64,000 nt of DNA from Amphibacillus xylanus NBRC 15112 (GCF_000307165.1 NC_018704.1:744001-808000), one strand, 5' to 3'. Shown: positions 6,959-16,920, numbered from the stretch's first letter. Program-made: numbers and translations. Notes: generated by a model not told the origin, from the letters alone.

Positions 6959-8529
6959 GAGAAGAATTTAAAAATATAAATGAGATGAGCGATAGTAGAG
7001 AATTATTAGAATCAAAACCAAACCCAATCATGCCTTTATTTATCTATTTACTAATTACTATAATTGTGATTACTGGTATTTGGACTTATTTTGGTGAAAT
7101 AGATGAGGTAATTAAGGCAAGTGGCGTGATTCGTCCAGATGAAGCGATTAGTACAGTTCGTAATGAAGTGGCTAGTCAAGTAGAAGACATTTATTTTGAA
7201 GAAGGAAAATTAGTCAAACAAGGAGATATTCTTTTCACATTAAAACAAAGTGATCAACAACTGCAACAATCACTATTAGAAGACCGATTAAATCAAGCAA
7301 CTGATCAAGTTAGTCATTTAAAAGTCTTGAAGGAAAGTATAAGAGAAGAGGAAGATCTATTTACTGAAGAGTCTAAGCAAGGTCAAGCTTATGAACGATA
7401 TAAAGCATATCAAACTAACTTAGCACTAATGGAGCAAGAGCATGAAGGATCAACACTAGAAGTTAGTCGAGCCTTAGATGATCAAAACCTTCAAAACCAA
7501 CAGTGGCAAAGACAAAAGAATAATCTTGAAAAGAAAATTGATCAATTGGAAAAGTTAAAGGAAGCAATTGAGAAACAAAAAAACTTATTTACTGAAAGAG
7601 ATGTCCCTTATTATAATCGCTATATTGATATTCAATTGACGGTGGATCAAATGGAAAATGCGATTAAAGAAGCAGAAAAATATTATGAATCAATTAAAAG
7701 TCATCAAGTACCAGATGAAGAATCCGAGGAAGATGCAATAGTGACCCCAGAAACAACTGATCCTAAAGATCAGATAGACAATGCTGAGCAGTTGGTTACA
7801 GAGTCTAAGTTAAAGCTAGAACAATATATGAATCAACAATTACTACAAATTAATAGTGAAATTGACCAAGAAAAGATTCAGCTAAATGAACTTAAACATA
7901 CGCTAAGTATGACAAAAGATTATACCGAAGTTGTTGATTATAATCGTGAAAACTATTTAGCTACAGTGGAGAATTTTAAATCAGACGTCCTACTACAAGT
8001 TAATGCAGATATTGAGTCAATGGAGCAACAAGTTGAACAATTAGAAAAAGAATTAATATTGCTTGAAGATCAGATGAAGAGTTATATTGTTACAGCACCG
8101 ATAGATGGAAAAGTGAATATACGCACGAATATTTCTAAAGGTGATTATTTGCAAGCTGGTACAGAAGTATTAACGATCGTACCGCAAACAAAAGAATCGA
8201 CATTTACTGTTCAACTATCGATTTTGAATCAAGATATCGCAAACACTGCGGTCGGTGATCAGGTGAAATTAAGAATTCATTCTTTACCTTATCAAGAATA
8301 TGGACAGTTAGAAGGAGAAATAACTAGAATTAGTACGGATGCAATTAACGATCCAGAAACAGGACTAAGCTATTATTTAGCGGAGGCAGTAATCGATCAG
8401 GATGAATTGGTGAGTTATAAAGGTGTACCTGGACATATAAAAGTAGGGATGACAACTGATGCACACATCGTAAGTGAATCAAAGAAGATACTACACTTTT
8501 TATTAGAGAAAATTGATTTAAGAGATTGA
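6955..8529 (+). CDS. HlyD/LcnD-type accessory protein for peptide export
   Basis: A 524-residue membrane-fusion-like protein translationally coupled to the C39 exporter by an ATGA overlap. One membrane span at about residues 25-47 is followed by a biotinyl-lipoyl-like half (VIRPDEAIS ... GKLVKQGDILF), a long glutamine/glutamate-rich coiled coil (about 90-385), and the second half, YIVTAPIDGKVNI, then a beta-rich C-terminal part. In Gram-positive bacteria such partners assist C39 exporters of class II bacteriocins. It belongs to cassette B only; cassette A has none. Confidence 0.9.
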   Translation: MREEFKNINEMSDSRELLESKPNPIMPLFIYLLITIIVITGIWTYFGEIDEVIKASGVIRPDEAISTVRNEVASQVEDIYFEEGKLVKQGDILFTLKQSDQQLQQSLLEDRLNQATDQVSHLKVLKESIREEEDLFTEESKQGQAYERYKAYQTNLALMEQEHEGSTLEVSRALDDQNLQNQQWQRQKNNLEKKIDQLEKLKEAIEKQKNLFTERDVPYYNRYIDIQLTVDQMENAIKEAEKYYESIKSHQVPDEESEEDAIVTPETTDPKDQIDNAEQLVTESKLKLEQYMNQQLLQINSEIDQEKIQLNELKHTLSMTKDYTEVVDYNRENYLATVENFKSDVLLQVNADIESMEQQVEQLEKELILLEDQMKSYIVTAPIDGKVNIRTNISKGDYLQAGTEVLTIVPQTKESTFTVQLSILNQDIANTAVGDQVKLRIHSLPYQEYGQLEGEITRISTDAINDPETGLSYYLAEAVIDQDELVSYKGVPGHIKVGMTTDAHIVSESKKILHFLLEKIDLRD

Positions 8530-8561
8530 GTTTATCCACTTGTGAAATACTGTTAAGAAAC

Positions 8562-8612
8562 ATCCCCTTAAAGTTGACAAATTAAATTGTTAACTCTAAG
8601 GGGATTTTTTTA
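8562..8612 (+). terminator. rho-independent terminator
   Basis: ATCCCCTTAAAGTTGACAA pairs with TTGTTAACTCTAAGGGGAT around a six-base loop, with a run of T after it. It closes the exporter-HlyD operon. Confidence 0.9.
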
Positions 8613-8784
8613 TAAAAGTATCTATATGTAATTAAAATGGTAAAAAAATTAAATACATTTTTTATCTTATGTAAATATACATTAAAACTTTATAATTGCC
8701 TATTATTATGATAAAATAAGGTAAATATAGCATAATTCAACTGATATTTTACATTTATGAGTTTATTTAAAAGGGGAATGTAAA

Positions 8785-9410
8785 ATGATAAACATGAACT
8801 CGTTGGTGAAGGGATTAAAAATTTTTTATCTAGTGAACCAAAGTTCAATGTTGAGTTAATGGCTTGTAGTGAAAAGGCTTATAAAGTTATTTCTAAAAAT
8901 AAGTATGAAGTCTACATTTTTTATTTAAAGATGCCTAAAATGAACGGGTTAGAATTAGCCGAAAATGTTTTAGCTTATGAACCCAATGCGAAAGTAATTA
9001 TATTAACAGATAGTGAAATTACAGGCTGCTTTAATAATTTTGTTGATCTAGGCATATCTGGTTTTATTAGTAAATCTTATTCAAAGGATCAATTAATTCG
9101 ATCAGTTTGGAGTGCTATAGAGGGTCAAGTGACCATTCCGATTGACCTTTTTACTCAATTGAGACTTTCGGAATATGAAGTTGAACTAGAAAATGGTCAA
9201 AAAGTTATACTTACAGAAAAGGAACAAGAAATACTAGTAGAAGTATCTAAAGGATTGACAAATGAAGAAACTGCAGAGAACGTATATATGAGTAAAAGAA
9301 CTTTAGAAAGGAACTTAACAAATATTTACAAAAAATTACAGGTAGCATCTAGGGAGGAAGCTCTTGTTAAAGCATTTGAGTTGGGTTTAATTCCAGATGT
9401 CATTATTTAA
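8785..9410 (+). pseudogene. NarL/LuxR-type response regulator, decayed
   Basis: A good start (AAGGGGAATGTAAAATG, ATG at 8785) reads MIN and then runs out of frame. From 8796 the correct frame continues as ELVGEGIKNFLSSEP and on to the ORF starting at 8859. The acidic LVDDH motif that normally sits between is missing, which indicates a small frame-changing deletion at about 8795. In addition, the phospho-acceptor aspartate is replaced: IFYLKMPKMNG has Tyr where MDLKMPKMNG is usual. The C-terminal LuxR helix-turn-helix (LTEKEQEILVEVSKGLTNEE) is intact. Internal translation from ATG 8859 could make a DNA-binding fragment. It lies next to the peptide cassettes and may once have controlled them. 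Confidence 0.75.
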
Positions 9411-9585
9411 AGATTAAGCTTTATAAAATCTTAATCAGGAAGGGTAACTACAAAATTAAAACTAGTTGTTTAAACCCCTAAAGTACGATAAACTAAAAAT
9501 GTGAATTATTGTCTGAATAATATGTTAATTCTAAATTGATAGAGCTTGATTTTACTCAAGCAATAAAGGGAAAAGGAGTTAAACC

Positions 9586-10485
9586 ATGTCATTAAAAATA
9601 GAACAGGTAACCAAGCGTTTTGGTAATTTTACTGCAGTTGACAACCTGACATTAGAGATTCCAGAAAAGCAAATTTTTGGTTTTCTCGGATCAAACGGTG
9701 CAGGTAAAACGACCACTTTCAGAATGATACTTGGTTTAATAGATGCAACTGAAGGTAAAATTACTTGGCAAGGTGAACCTATTAATTACGAAAGAACGGA
9801 TCAGATCGGGTATTTACCTGAAGAGCGTGGCTTGTATCCAAAATTATCGGTTCGGGATCAAATTGTCTATTTAGCTAGATTAAGAGGGATGGACAAAAAA
9901 GATGCGGTTGTGGAATTAGAGAAATGGTTGGAACGATTTGAAGTCCCACAAAATATTGATAAAAAAGTTCAGGAGTTATCAAAGGGGAACCAGCAAAAAA
10001 TCCAATTTATTTCTGCCGTTATTCATCAACCGAAACTATTAATCTTGGATGAGCCATTTAGTGGTCTTGATCCTGTTAATATTGAAATGATGAAGGATGC
10101 AGTTATTGATCTAAAAGAAAGCGGTACATCAATTGTCTTTTCATCACACCAGATGAATACTGTCGAGGAGCTTTGTGAATCGTTATGTATTATCCAAGAA
10201 GGTAAACAGATTATTCATGGAAGTTTAATAGATGTTAAGCGCTCATTTGGTAAGAAGAATGTTTATATTCATGCTGATTTTGATCTAACATTCTTAAAGG
10301 ATCTCCCTGGTGTTGTGAGCCAAAGAATTACTCCAGAAGGTTGCAAGCTACAAATTGAAAGTGAAGATATTTCTCAGTCAGTTCTGGAAGCAGTTAAAAA
10401 CAAAGGTTTTGTTCGTCGTTTTGCATTAGAAGAACCTTCTTTAAATGATATCTTCATTGAGAAAGTAGGTAAATCATATGGCTAA
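9586..10485 (+). CDS. yhaQ: ABC transporter ATPase, YhaQ type
   Basis: A 299-residue ATPase with Walker A GSNGAGKTT, signature LSKGNQQ, Walker B LLILDEPFSGLD and H-loop SSHQ, plus the C-terminal extension typical of NatA/YhaQ export ATPases. AAAAGGAG precedes the ATG. It overlaps the permease gene by 8 bases. Length and order match Bacillus subtilis yhaQ-yhaP, next to yhaO-yhaN-yhaM as here. The family is linked to sodium or drug efflux; the substrate here is unknown. Confidence 0.85.
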   Translation: MSLKIEQVTKRFGNFTAVDNLTLEIPEKQIFGFLGSNGAGKTTTFRMILGLIDATEGKITWQGEPINYERTDQIGYLPEERGLYPKLSVRDQIVYLARLRGMDKKDAVVELEKWLERFEVPQNIDKKVQELSKGNQQKIQFISAVIHQPKLLILDEPFSGLDPVNIEMMKDAVIDLKESGTSIVFSSHQMNTVEELCESLCIIQEGKQIIHGSLIDVKRSFGKKNVYIHADFDLTFLKDLPGVVSQRITPEGCKLQIESEDISQSVLEAVKNKGFVRRFALEEPSLNDIFIEKVGKSYG

Positions 10486-11746
10486 GTTTTGGATTGTACT
10501 CTCTCATACGTATATGTCTCGTTTTAAATCAAAGTCATTTATTATCACAACAGCAATCTTTGTACTCTTTTTCGTTGGGATGGGTAACATTGATCGGATT
10601 ATTGGCTTGTTTGATAATGATGATGTTCTTGATCAAGTTGCTGTTATAGATGAAACAGGTGGAATTTACACTAGTTTAATTGAGCAATATGAACAGATTG
10701 ACGCAAATTTTGAGTTTGTTGAATATGAAGGCACTTTGGCTGATGCTGAGGAAGATATTTTATCAGGAGCAATCAAAGGCTTGCTGCATATTAAGCCTGA
10801 TCCAGATAATTATTTTGTAGTAGAGTATCATACTGATCAGCTTATTAACCAGTCGATACAATATCAGCTGACAAACGATTTGCAACAACTGAAAAACGCA
10901 TATGCAATAGCTGATCAAGGAATTGATTATGCTATGCTCGAGGAAATCTATCAACCTATTAAATTTGAGACGGTTGCGGTTGAACTTGCAGATGGCACAA
11001 CAGCTCGAACTGCTGAAGAAATTGGTGCTGCTCAAGGTTTAGTTTATGTCATGCTGTTTATTTTATATTTTGCAGTCCTCCAGTACGGGAATATGATCGC
11101 AATGGATATTGCTAATGAAAAATCATCACGAGTAATGGAAATTCTAATTTCAAGCTCATCACCGATTAGTCAAATGTTTGCTAAGATTATCGGAATCTCG
11201 TTATTAGGTTTAACACAGATTAGTATTTTCTTAGTTAGTGGCTATCTCATTATTGAGAGTAGAGCCGAAGACATGAACGGAGAATTTTTCGAGGTGTTTG
11301 GTTTTGCAGATGTTCCTATTTCGACTTATGTGTACGCTGTTGTATTCTTTATTCTTGGCTACTTTTTATATGCAACATTGTCTGCGATGCTGGGTTCACT
11401 CGTGACAAGAATGGAAGATGTCGGTCAGATTATGCTACCAGTCACATTGATGATCGTCGTTGCATTTATGATTTCAATGTTTGGCCTCAATATGCCTGAA
11501 TCAAGCCTAGTAACTGTCACATCATACATTCCATTTTTATCACCGCTCGTTATGTTTTTAAGAGTCGGTTTACTAGATGTTCCAATCTGGGAAATTGGTT
11601 TAAGCATAGGTCTGTTAGTATTAACAACAATTATCCTCGCTGTAATCGGTGCAAGAGTATACCGTGGCGGTGTATTGATGTACGGAAGAAGTGCATCCTT
11701 AAAAGACTTTAAACGCGCACTACAATTATCAAAAAAAGATCGCTAA
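10478..11746 (+). CDS. yhaP: ABC transporter permease, YhaP/NatB type
   Basis: A 422-residue ABC-2-type permease. It has one N-terminal membrane span (about residues 18-40), a large acidic extracellular domain (about 45-180) and then five or six spans; the MDIANEKSSRVMEILISS segment after the first of these is the conserved cytoplasmic loop of the NatB/YhaP family. It is co-transcribed with the overlapping yhaQ-type ATPase and followed by a terminator. It forms the membrane part of an efflux pump of unknown substrate. Confidence 0.85.
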   Translation: MAKFWIVLSHTYMSRFKSKSFIITTAIFVLFFVGMGNIDRIIGLFDNDDVLDQVAVIDETGGIYTSLIEQYEQIDANFEFVEYEGTLADAEEDILSGAIKGLLHIKPDPDNYFVVEYHTDQLINQSIQYQLTNDLQQLKNAYAIADQGIDYAMLEEIYQPIKFETVAVELADGTTARTAEEIGAAQGLVYVMLFILYFAVLQYGNMIAMDIANEKSSRVMEILISSSSPISQMFAKIIGISLLGLTQISIFLVSGYLIIESRAEDMNGEFFEVFGFADVPISTYVYAVVFFILGYFLYATLSAMLGSLVTRMEDVGQIMLPVTLMIVVAFMISMFGLNMPESSLVTVTSYIPFLSPLVMFLRVGLLDVPIWEIGLSIGLLVLTTIILAVIGARVYRGGVLMYGRSASLKDFKRALQLSKKDR

Positions 11747-11752
11747 TATATA

Positions 11753-11793
11753 GCCCGGGCACAATAAGCTGTGCTCGGGTTTTTATATATTTA
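11753..11793 (+). terminator. rho-independent terminator
   Basis: CCCGGGCACA and TGTGCTCGGG form a 10-bp stem (one G-T pair) followed by a T-rich tail, directly after yhaP. Confidence 0.85.
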
Positions 11794-11822
11794 TTAGATT
11801 TTGAAGAAGACAGGGTGTATCT

Positions 11823-12412
11823 TTAACATTTGGTGTGAAAAATGATTTAAACGTTGAAGATTGGGAGTAAATCATTAACCATTGTCACGGAAACTGCTCT
11901 AAACGTTGAAGATAGAGTGCGAATCGTTAACGTTTGTCATGAAAATGGCACCAAATGTTGAAGATAGGGTGCGAATCCTTAACGTTTGTCATGCAAACCG
12001 CTTCAAACGTTGAAGATAACGCCCAAATCATTAACCTTTGTCACGGAAACTGCTCTAAACGTTGAAGATAGAGTGCGAATCGTTAACGTTTGTCATGCAA
12101 ACCGCTCAAAATGTTGAAGATACGGCGCAAATCGTTAATGTTTGTCATGAATATGGCACCAAACGTTGAAGATACGGCGCAAATCGTTAATGTTTGTCAT
12201 GAAAATGGCACCAAACGTTGAAGATAGGGTGCGAATCGTTAACTTTTGACATGCAAACTGCTCCAAACGTTGAAGATAAAGCGTAAATCATTAACTTTTA
12301 TCATAAAAACTGCTCCAAATGTTAATGATAAGGCAAAAATCTTTAACGTTTTGTCTAAGAAACACTCCAAATGTTTAAGATAAAGCAAAAATCCTAAACA
12401 TTTAACCTAAAC
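11823..12412. repeat. 52-bp tandem repeat array, about 11 copies
   Basis: The element GTTGAAGAT or a close variant begins at 11853, 11905, 11957, 12009, 12061, 12113, 12165, 12217, 12269, 12321 and 12373: exactly 52 bases apart every time. Within a unit, AAACGTTGAAGAT and ATCGTTAACGTTT are near-inverted repeats around about 10 bases, and a linker (TGTCATGAAAATGGCACC in several units) also has weak dyad symmetry. The central copies are most alike and the last two are degenerate. No open frame, start codon or CRISPR-like spacer pattern is present; the whole unit repeats. It fills the gap between yhaP and yhaO. Confidence 0.95.
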
Positions 12413-12662
12413 CCCCCTAAACTTTAGAAAAATCATACATTCTATTAATCAAAATACGCAATCTTCTAAAATAATAATCAAAAAATATTTCCCAACCACA
12501 TCGAACGTGCATTCGCACTAATAGTTTGGTAAAATTATATTAATAGAATTTTTTAGTTAAGATTAAGTCTATGAATATGTTCCCTAAATTAATCATCAAG
12601 CTGTGGCGACACTATTAATTATAATGTTGATCCTTAAAATATAAGGATTGGGAGGAGGAGCT
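12413..12662. other. AT-rich upstream region of yhaO
   Basis: About 250 bases with no gene. It contains several A/T-rich -10-like stretches (for example TATATTAATAG near 12536), but no promoter I can assign with confidence. The yhaO binding site GGAGGAG lies at its end. Confidence 0.4.
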
Positions 12663-13898
12663 ATGCTAGAAAATATTAAATTTATTCATGCTGCCGATTT
12701 GCACTTAGATAGTCCGTTTAAAGGGATGAGTACTTTACCTAGTTCACTTTATCAAGAGTTAAAATCGAGTACGTTTTCAGCTTTAGACAATCTTGTCAAA
12801 CTTGCGATTGATGAAGCAGTTGATTTTGTTTTAATAGTTGGGGATCTTTTTGATCAATCATTAAGAAGTGTTTATGCTGAGATGCAGTTTCTACTAGCTT
12901 GTGAAAAATTAGCTGAAGCTAATATTCCGGTATATTTAAGTTATGGTAACCACGACTATTTAAATGCGAAAACTCGTACGCTGAAATATCCAGATAACCT
13001 TCATGTCTTTGATTCTGATCAAGTTGAATGTAAAATTTTTAACAAAAACGGCCATCCGCTCGTTGCGATTCATGGCTTTAGCTATTTAGAACAAGCAGTA
13101 CTAAGTAATAAAGCATTAGAATTTCAACCGATTGAGGGAGTCCCATATCAAATTGGCATGCTTCACGGGAGTACGGGACAAGCAGATGAGCATGACAATT
13201 ATGCGCCATTTCAATTAAGTGATTTACGTGCAAAAAAAATTGATTATTGGGCGTTAGGACATATTCACAAACGAGCTATTTTAGGAACGGATCCCGCGAT
13301 TGTCTATCCTGGTAATACGCAAGGCCGATCAAGTAAGGAATTAGGAGAAAAGGGATGTTATTTAGTTGAGCTTGATCAAACTGAAACAAAGCTAACTTTT
13401 GTACCGTTACAATTCATTCGATTTGAAAATGTTACGGTTGATTTAAAAGACTGTGATGATCTTGATCAGGTTTATCAGCTCATCAACGATAAACTGAATC
13501 AATTTGGACAGAAGAAAATTATTGTTTATTTAAACTTAATTAACGCATCACAGCAAATGATCAAACACTACCACCAAGGTGATTTAAAGGACTTAATTGA
13601 TGTATTTAATGAACAACAAGCTGATATGCGGAATTGGATTTGGATCCAGTCTTATAAAGTAGAACAAGAAAAAGAAGCAATCGAAAATCTACTTAAAACA
13701 CGTGACCCATTTATAAAGCAGTTGTTAAAGCAATTTGATCAAGTTGATTGGAATGCCACAGCAAAAGATTTGTGGCAGCATCGCCAGGCGAAGCGATTTT
13801 TACCAGAACTGACTGATGACGAGAAAAAAGAAATCATTGAAGCGGCTAAAGAGCTTGCCCTCTATCAATTGATTGGGGTGAATCAAAATGAAAATTAA
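12663..13898 (+). CDS. yhaO: SbcD-like DNA repair exonuclease YhaO
   Basis: A 411-residue metallophosphoesterase of the SbcD/Mre11 type. The five metal-binding blocks are visible: HAADLHLDSPF, VGDLFDQS, YGNHDY, MLHGS and ALGHIHKR. The start is the ATG after GGAGGAG; a TTG 15 bases upstream would include the binding site. The gene overlaps yhaN by 11 bases, as expected for partners in an SbcCD-like DNA-end-processing complex. Confidence 0.9.
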   Translation: MLENIKFIHAADLHLDSPFKGMSTLPSSLYQELKSSTFSALDNLVKLAIDEAVDFVLIVGDLFDQSLRSVYAEMQFLLACEKLAEANIPVYLSYGNHDYLNAKTRTLKYPDNLHVFDSDQVECKIFNKNGHPLVAIHGFSYLEQAVLSNKALEFQPIEGVPYQIGMLHGSTGQADEHDNYAPFQLSDLRAKKIDYWALGHIHKRAILGTDPAIVYPGNTQGRSSKELGEKGCYLVELDQTETKLTFVPLQFIRFENVTVDLKDCDDLDQVYQLINDKLNQFGQKKIIVYLNLINASQQMIKHYHQGDLKDLIDVFNEQQADMRNWIWIQSYKVEQEKEAIENLLKTRDPFIKQLLKQFDQVDWNATAKDLWQHRQAKRFLPELTDDEKKEIIEAAKELALYQLIGVNQNEN

Positions 13899-16815
13899 AC
13901 AACTACATATATACGGATTTGGAAAATGGCAAGATCAAAAGTGGGACTTTAATGACCAGCAATTATCAGTTATTGCAGGTGAAAATGAAGCCGGTAAATC
14001 AACGATACGTGCATTTATTTTATTTATGCTTTTTGGTCTACCACCCCAACAACGAAAACGATACCTGCCGAAGCGTGGTGGCCAATTAGGTGGACGAATG
14101 ATCATTCAAGGATCAGATGGTCAAGATTACACAATTGAGCGTGTTGATAATCGATCGAACGCTGAAGCGATTTGTTATGATCAACATGGACAAAAACTTG
14201 CTCCTGACTGGTTAACTGAGGAGTTAAATGGAGTTGATCGCACGCTTTATAATCAGATCTTCAATTTTGATGTGTTTGCCTTACAGGTGGAGGGGGGGTT
14301 TTCCAAGGAACAGTTAGGAGAAATCTTATTAAGCATCGGGATGACTGGCTCAGATCGAATTTACCAAACGGAAAAACAACTCAATAAATCATTAGATGAC
14401 CAATTTAAAAAGGGTGGTTCAAAACCAAGGCTTAATCAATTGATTAAGCAACTTACTGAGCAAGAAAAAGAATTAAAACAGTTAGAAGATACCGTCGAGG
14501 CTTATCAAGCACACCAAGAAAAAAGCCAAGCATATCAAGCTGAGATGAAGGCAATTAGGTTAGAAATTGGCAGGCTAAAAAATGAATTGAACCTCTTAGT
14601 TGAACAACAGCGTGTTTATCCTGCAATTGAAACATACCATTTAAATAAGCAAGAGCTGCTAGAGTATCCTGAACAGATTGATTTTCCTGAGCAAGGTGAA
14701 GAACGATATAAGCGGTTGAAAGAAACACTTCAACCACTCCAAGCAGATGTTGAAGTAATTAAAAGACAATTAACTGAATTAAAATCAGATCATGATGAGC
14801 TTGTCGAACATCTTTATCCAAAGCAAATCATTAATCAGATTGAAAAGCGTCTTAACCAAGCTAGAGAATATCAGGCACTAGTTCAAGAAAAATATCAAAT
14901 TGAACGACAAATTAAAGAAAAAAATCAGTCGATCTCTACACAACTTAATGAACTTCAGCTTAATTTAACAGAGGCTGATTTAGAAGATTTGCCGTTAAAC
15001 TACACAACAGAACAGACTTGGCAGGATTTAGCTGAGCAAGCTGTTCAAAATAAACAAAAATTATCAGAGAATAAATCATTACTTGAAACATTGATAAACC
15101 AAAAAAGCTCGTTAACCACAGAGCGCGAGCTGCTTGAAACTAAAACACTATCAGCGCGTGAAAAGGAAATGACTGAGCAAGAATTAGAGCAAATTAATCA
15201 GCGACTATATCAACCAAAGCAAACTGATCATCCATTAATAAAGCAATATAACACGCAACGAATCTTTAATATCGTAATGATCAGTATACTACTACTCAGC
15301 ATCATCTTACTTCTATCAAGTAAACACAGCTTGTTAAATAGTATACTAACAGGTGCACTTCTAATTGTCGGTGGAATTTTTATTTGGCAACAAATGAAAT
15401 TACGGAAAAAATCGCTACACATGCTCAACACACAGACAGAAGAAGCGACAGCTGAATGGCATGATCGACGGATTTTATTAATGGAAAAACTCACCTCTCA
15501 TGATCATCATCGTGATCAATTGTTGCTTGCGTCTAACAAGTTAAAAGAGGTTGATGACCAATACCATGTTGTAAAAGAGCAGCTAGTAACACTAGAGCTT
15601 GAGGAAGCGAGACTGACACAATTAATAAACGAAGAGAAAAGCAAGTTTTCATTCCTACAAAGCTTGTCAGTTCAATTTTGGCCAGATTTAGCTGGTCGTT
15701 TAAGAGACATTATTGACCTTATGCATCAGCGTGATCAATTAAAAGCCACACTTACCGATTTAAAAGAGCAGCTTAATCAATTTGAAGTGGAAACAATAGA
15801 GCAATTTGGTCAGCTCATTAAGGCTGATAAAACTGATTTTCAAAGTTATTTAGATCAGCTTAAGGATTTGCTGTTCCAACAGCAGACGCTACTCGACAGG
15901 AAAGATAAATTGGAAAGCCGCTTAACAACTATGTATGATGAGCAAAAGCAGGCTGAAGCAAAAACGATTCCATATCAAAAAGAATTGGACGAGTTATTAG
16001 CATTAGCAAAGGTCAACTCGGAAGAAGATTTTATTAAAAAAGCAAAACTTTATCAGCAGTGGCATGAGCTAAAAGAAACACAGCAAGAAATGGTTCGCCA
16101 AATAAAAGTGCACTTACCAGATGATTTAGTTGGCTCCATTTTAGCAGGTGGTTACTTAACAAAAACCGAACTGAACGCTAAGATTCAGTCGAATGAAGCT
16201 GAATTACGAGCACTTGATCATCAATTAAATGATTTAATCAAAAAAGACGCCGATCTACAAGCGATTTTAAACACGCTAGCACATTCAAAGGCATCGCTTG
16301 AATTAAAGCATGCGTTTCATTTAACGAGGGATAAATTGATTGAAGGGGCTAAAGAATGGCTGATCAATCAATTGGCTTTAATGCAAATCGAGAGGACAAA
16401 AACGATCTTCCAAACATCTTATTTGCCAGTAGTTTTAGAAAAAGCTTCCGCATTTTTTATGCAATTGACAAAAGGACGATATATGAATATTGATTTTGAT
16501 CTAGATCATACGCAATTATTTTTACTAGCTTCAGATCAGCAAACATACCAGCTTGAGGAGTTATCACAAGGGACGATGGACCAATTATTTGTCTCGATTA
16601 GATTAGGAATCAGTAGTTGGTTAGCTGAGCATATTCAGTTACCATTCTTAATTGATGATGGGTTTGTTCATTTTGACCAGCAACGAAAGCAGGAAATGGA
16701 GCGTATTTTAGAAGGACTTAGTGATGTCCATCAAATTATATATTTCACGAAAGATATACCAACAAATGAACAATTGCGTGATAAAGTAGAAGATAGAGTG
16801 ATCATTTTAAGCTAA
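13888..16815 (+). CDS. yhaN: SbcC/RecN-like ATPase YhaN
   Basis: A 975-residue SMC-like ATPase. The N-terminal half-site has Walker A GENEAGKST; long coiled coils (about residues 165-440 and 500-830) flank a central hinge-like stretch with two strongly hydrophobic segments (about 450-500), as in Bacillus YhaN, which suggests membrane contact. The C-terminal half has signature LSQGTMDQLF and Walker B LPFLIDDGFVHFD. It pairs with the overlapping yhaO nuclease. Confidence 0.9.
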   Translation: MKIKQLHIYGFGKWQDQKWDFNDQQLSVIAGENEAGKSTIRAFILFMLFGLPPQQRKRYLPKRGGQLGGRMIIQGSDGQDYTIERVDNRSNAEAICYDQHGQKLAPDWLTEELNGVDRTLYNQIFNFDVFALQVEGGFSKEQLGEILLSIGMTGSDRIYQTEKQLNKSLDDQFKKGGSKPRLNQLIKQLTEQEKELKQLEDTVEAYQAHQEKSQAYQAEMKAIRLEIGRLKNELNLLVEQQRVYPAIETYHLNKQELLEYPEQIDFPEQGEERYKRLKETLQPLQADVEVIKRQLTELKSDHDELVEHLYPKQIINQIEKRLNQAREYQALVQEKYQIERQIKEKNQSISTQLNELQLNLTEADLEDLPLNYTTEQTWQDLAEQAVQNKQKLSENKSLLETLINQKSSLTTERELLETKTLSAREKEMTEQELEQINQRLYQPKQTDHPLIKQYNTQRIFNIVMISILLLSIILLLSSKHSLLNSILTGALLIVGGIFIWQQMKLRKKSLHMLNTQTEEATAEWHDRRILLMEKLTSHDHHRDQLLLASNKLKEVDDQYHVVKEQLVTLELEEARLTQLINEEKSKFSFLQSLSVQFWPDLAGRLRDIIDLMHQRDQLKATLTDLKEQLNQFEVETIEQFGQLIKADKTDFQSYLDQLKDLLFQQQTLLDRKDKLESRLTTMYDEQKQAEAKTIPYQKELDELLALAKVNSEEDFIKKAKLYQQWHELKETQQEMVRQIKVHLPDDLVGSILAGGYLTKTELNAKIQSNEAELRALDHQLNDLIKKDADLQAILNTLAHSKASLELKHAFHLTRDKLIEGAKEWLINQLALMQIERTKTIFQTSYLPVVLEKASAFFMQLTKGRYMNIDFDLDHTQLFLLASDQQTYQLEELSQGTMDQLFVSIRLGISSWLAEHIQLPFLIDDGFVHFDQQRKQEMERILEGLSDVHQIIYFTKDIPTNEQLRDKVEDRVIILS

Positions 16816-16836
16816 AAAATTTAGACTTACACGATA

Positions 16837-16918
16837 ATAAAAAATCAGAGCTACGTAATATGTGAACTGCCCCTAACCCTTGAAAAAAGACAGTTCAACG
16901 TGCTCTGATTTTTTATAT
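16837..16918. terminator. bidirectional terminator, yhaN/yhaM
   Basis: AAAAAATCAGAGC pairs with GCTCTGATTTTTT across an internal GTGAACTG/CAGTTCA stem. The A-run and T-run on either side make it usable from both directions, between convergent genes. Confidence 0.8.
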
Positions 16919-16920
16919 GA

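Noticed and set aside
11823-12412. CRISPR array
   Set aside because: The complete 52-bp unit repeats with gradual drift; there are no unique spacers and no cas genes.
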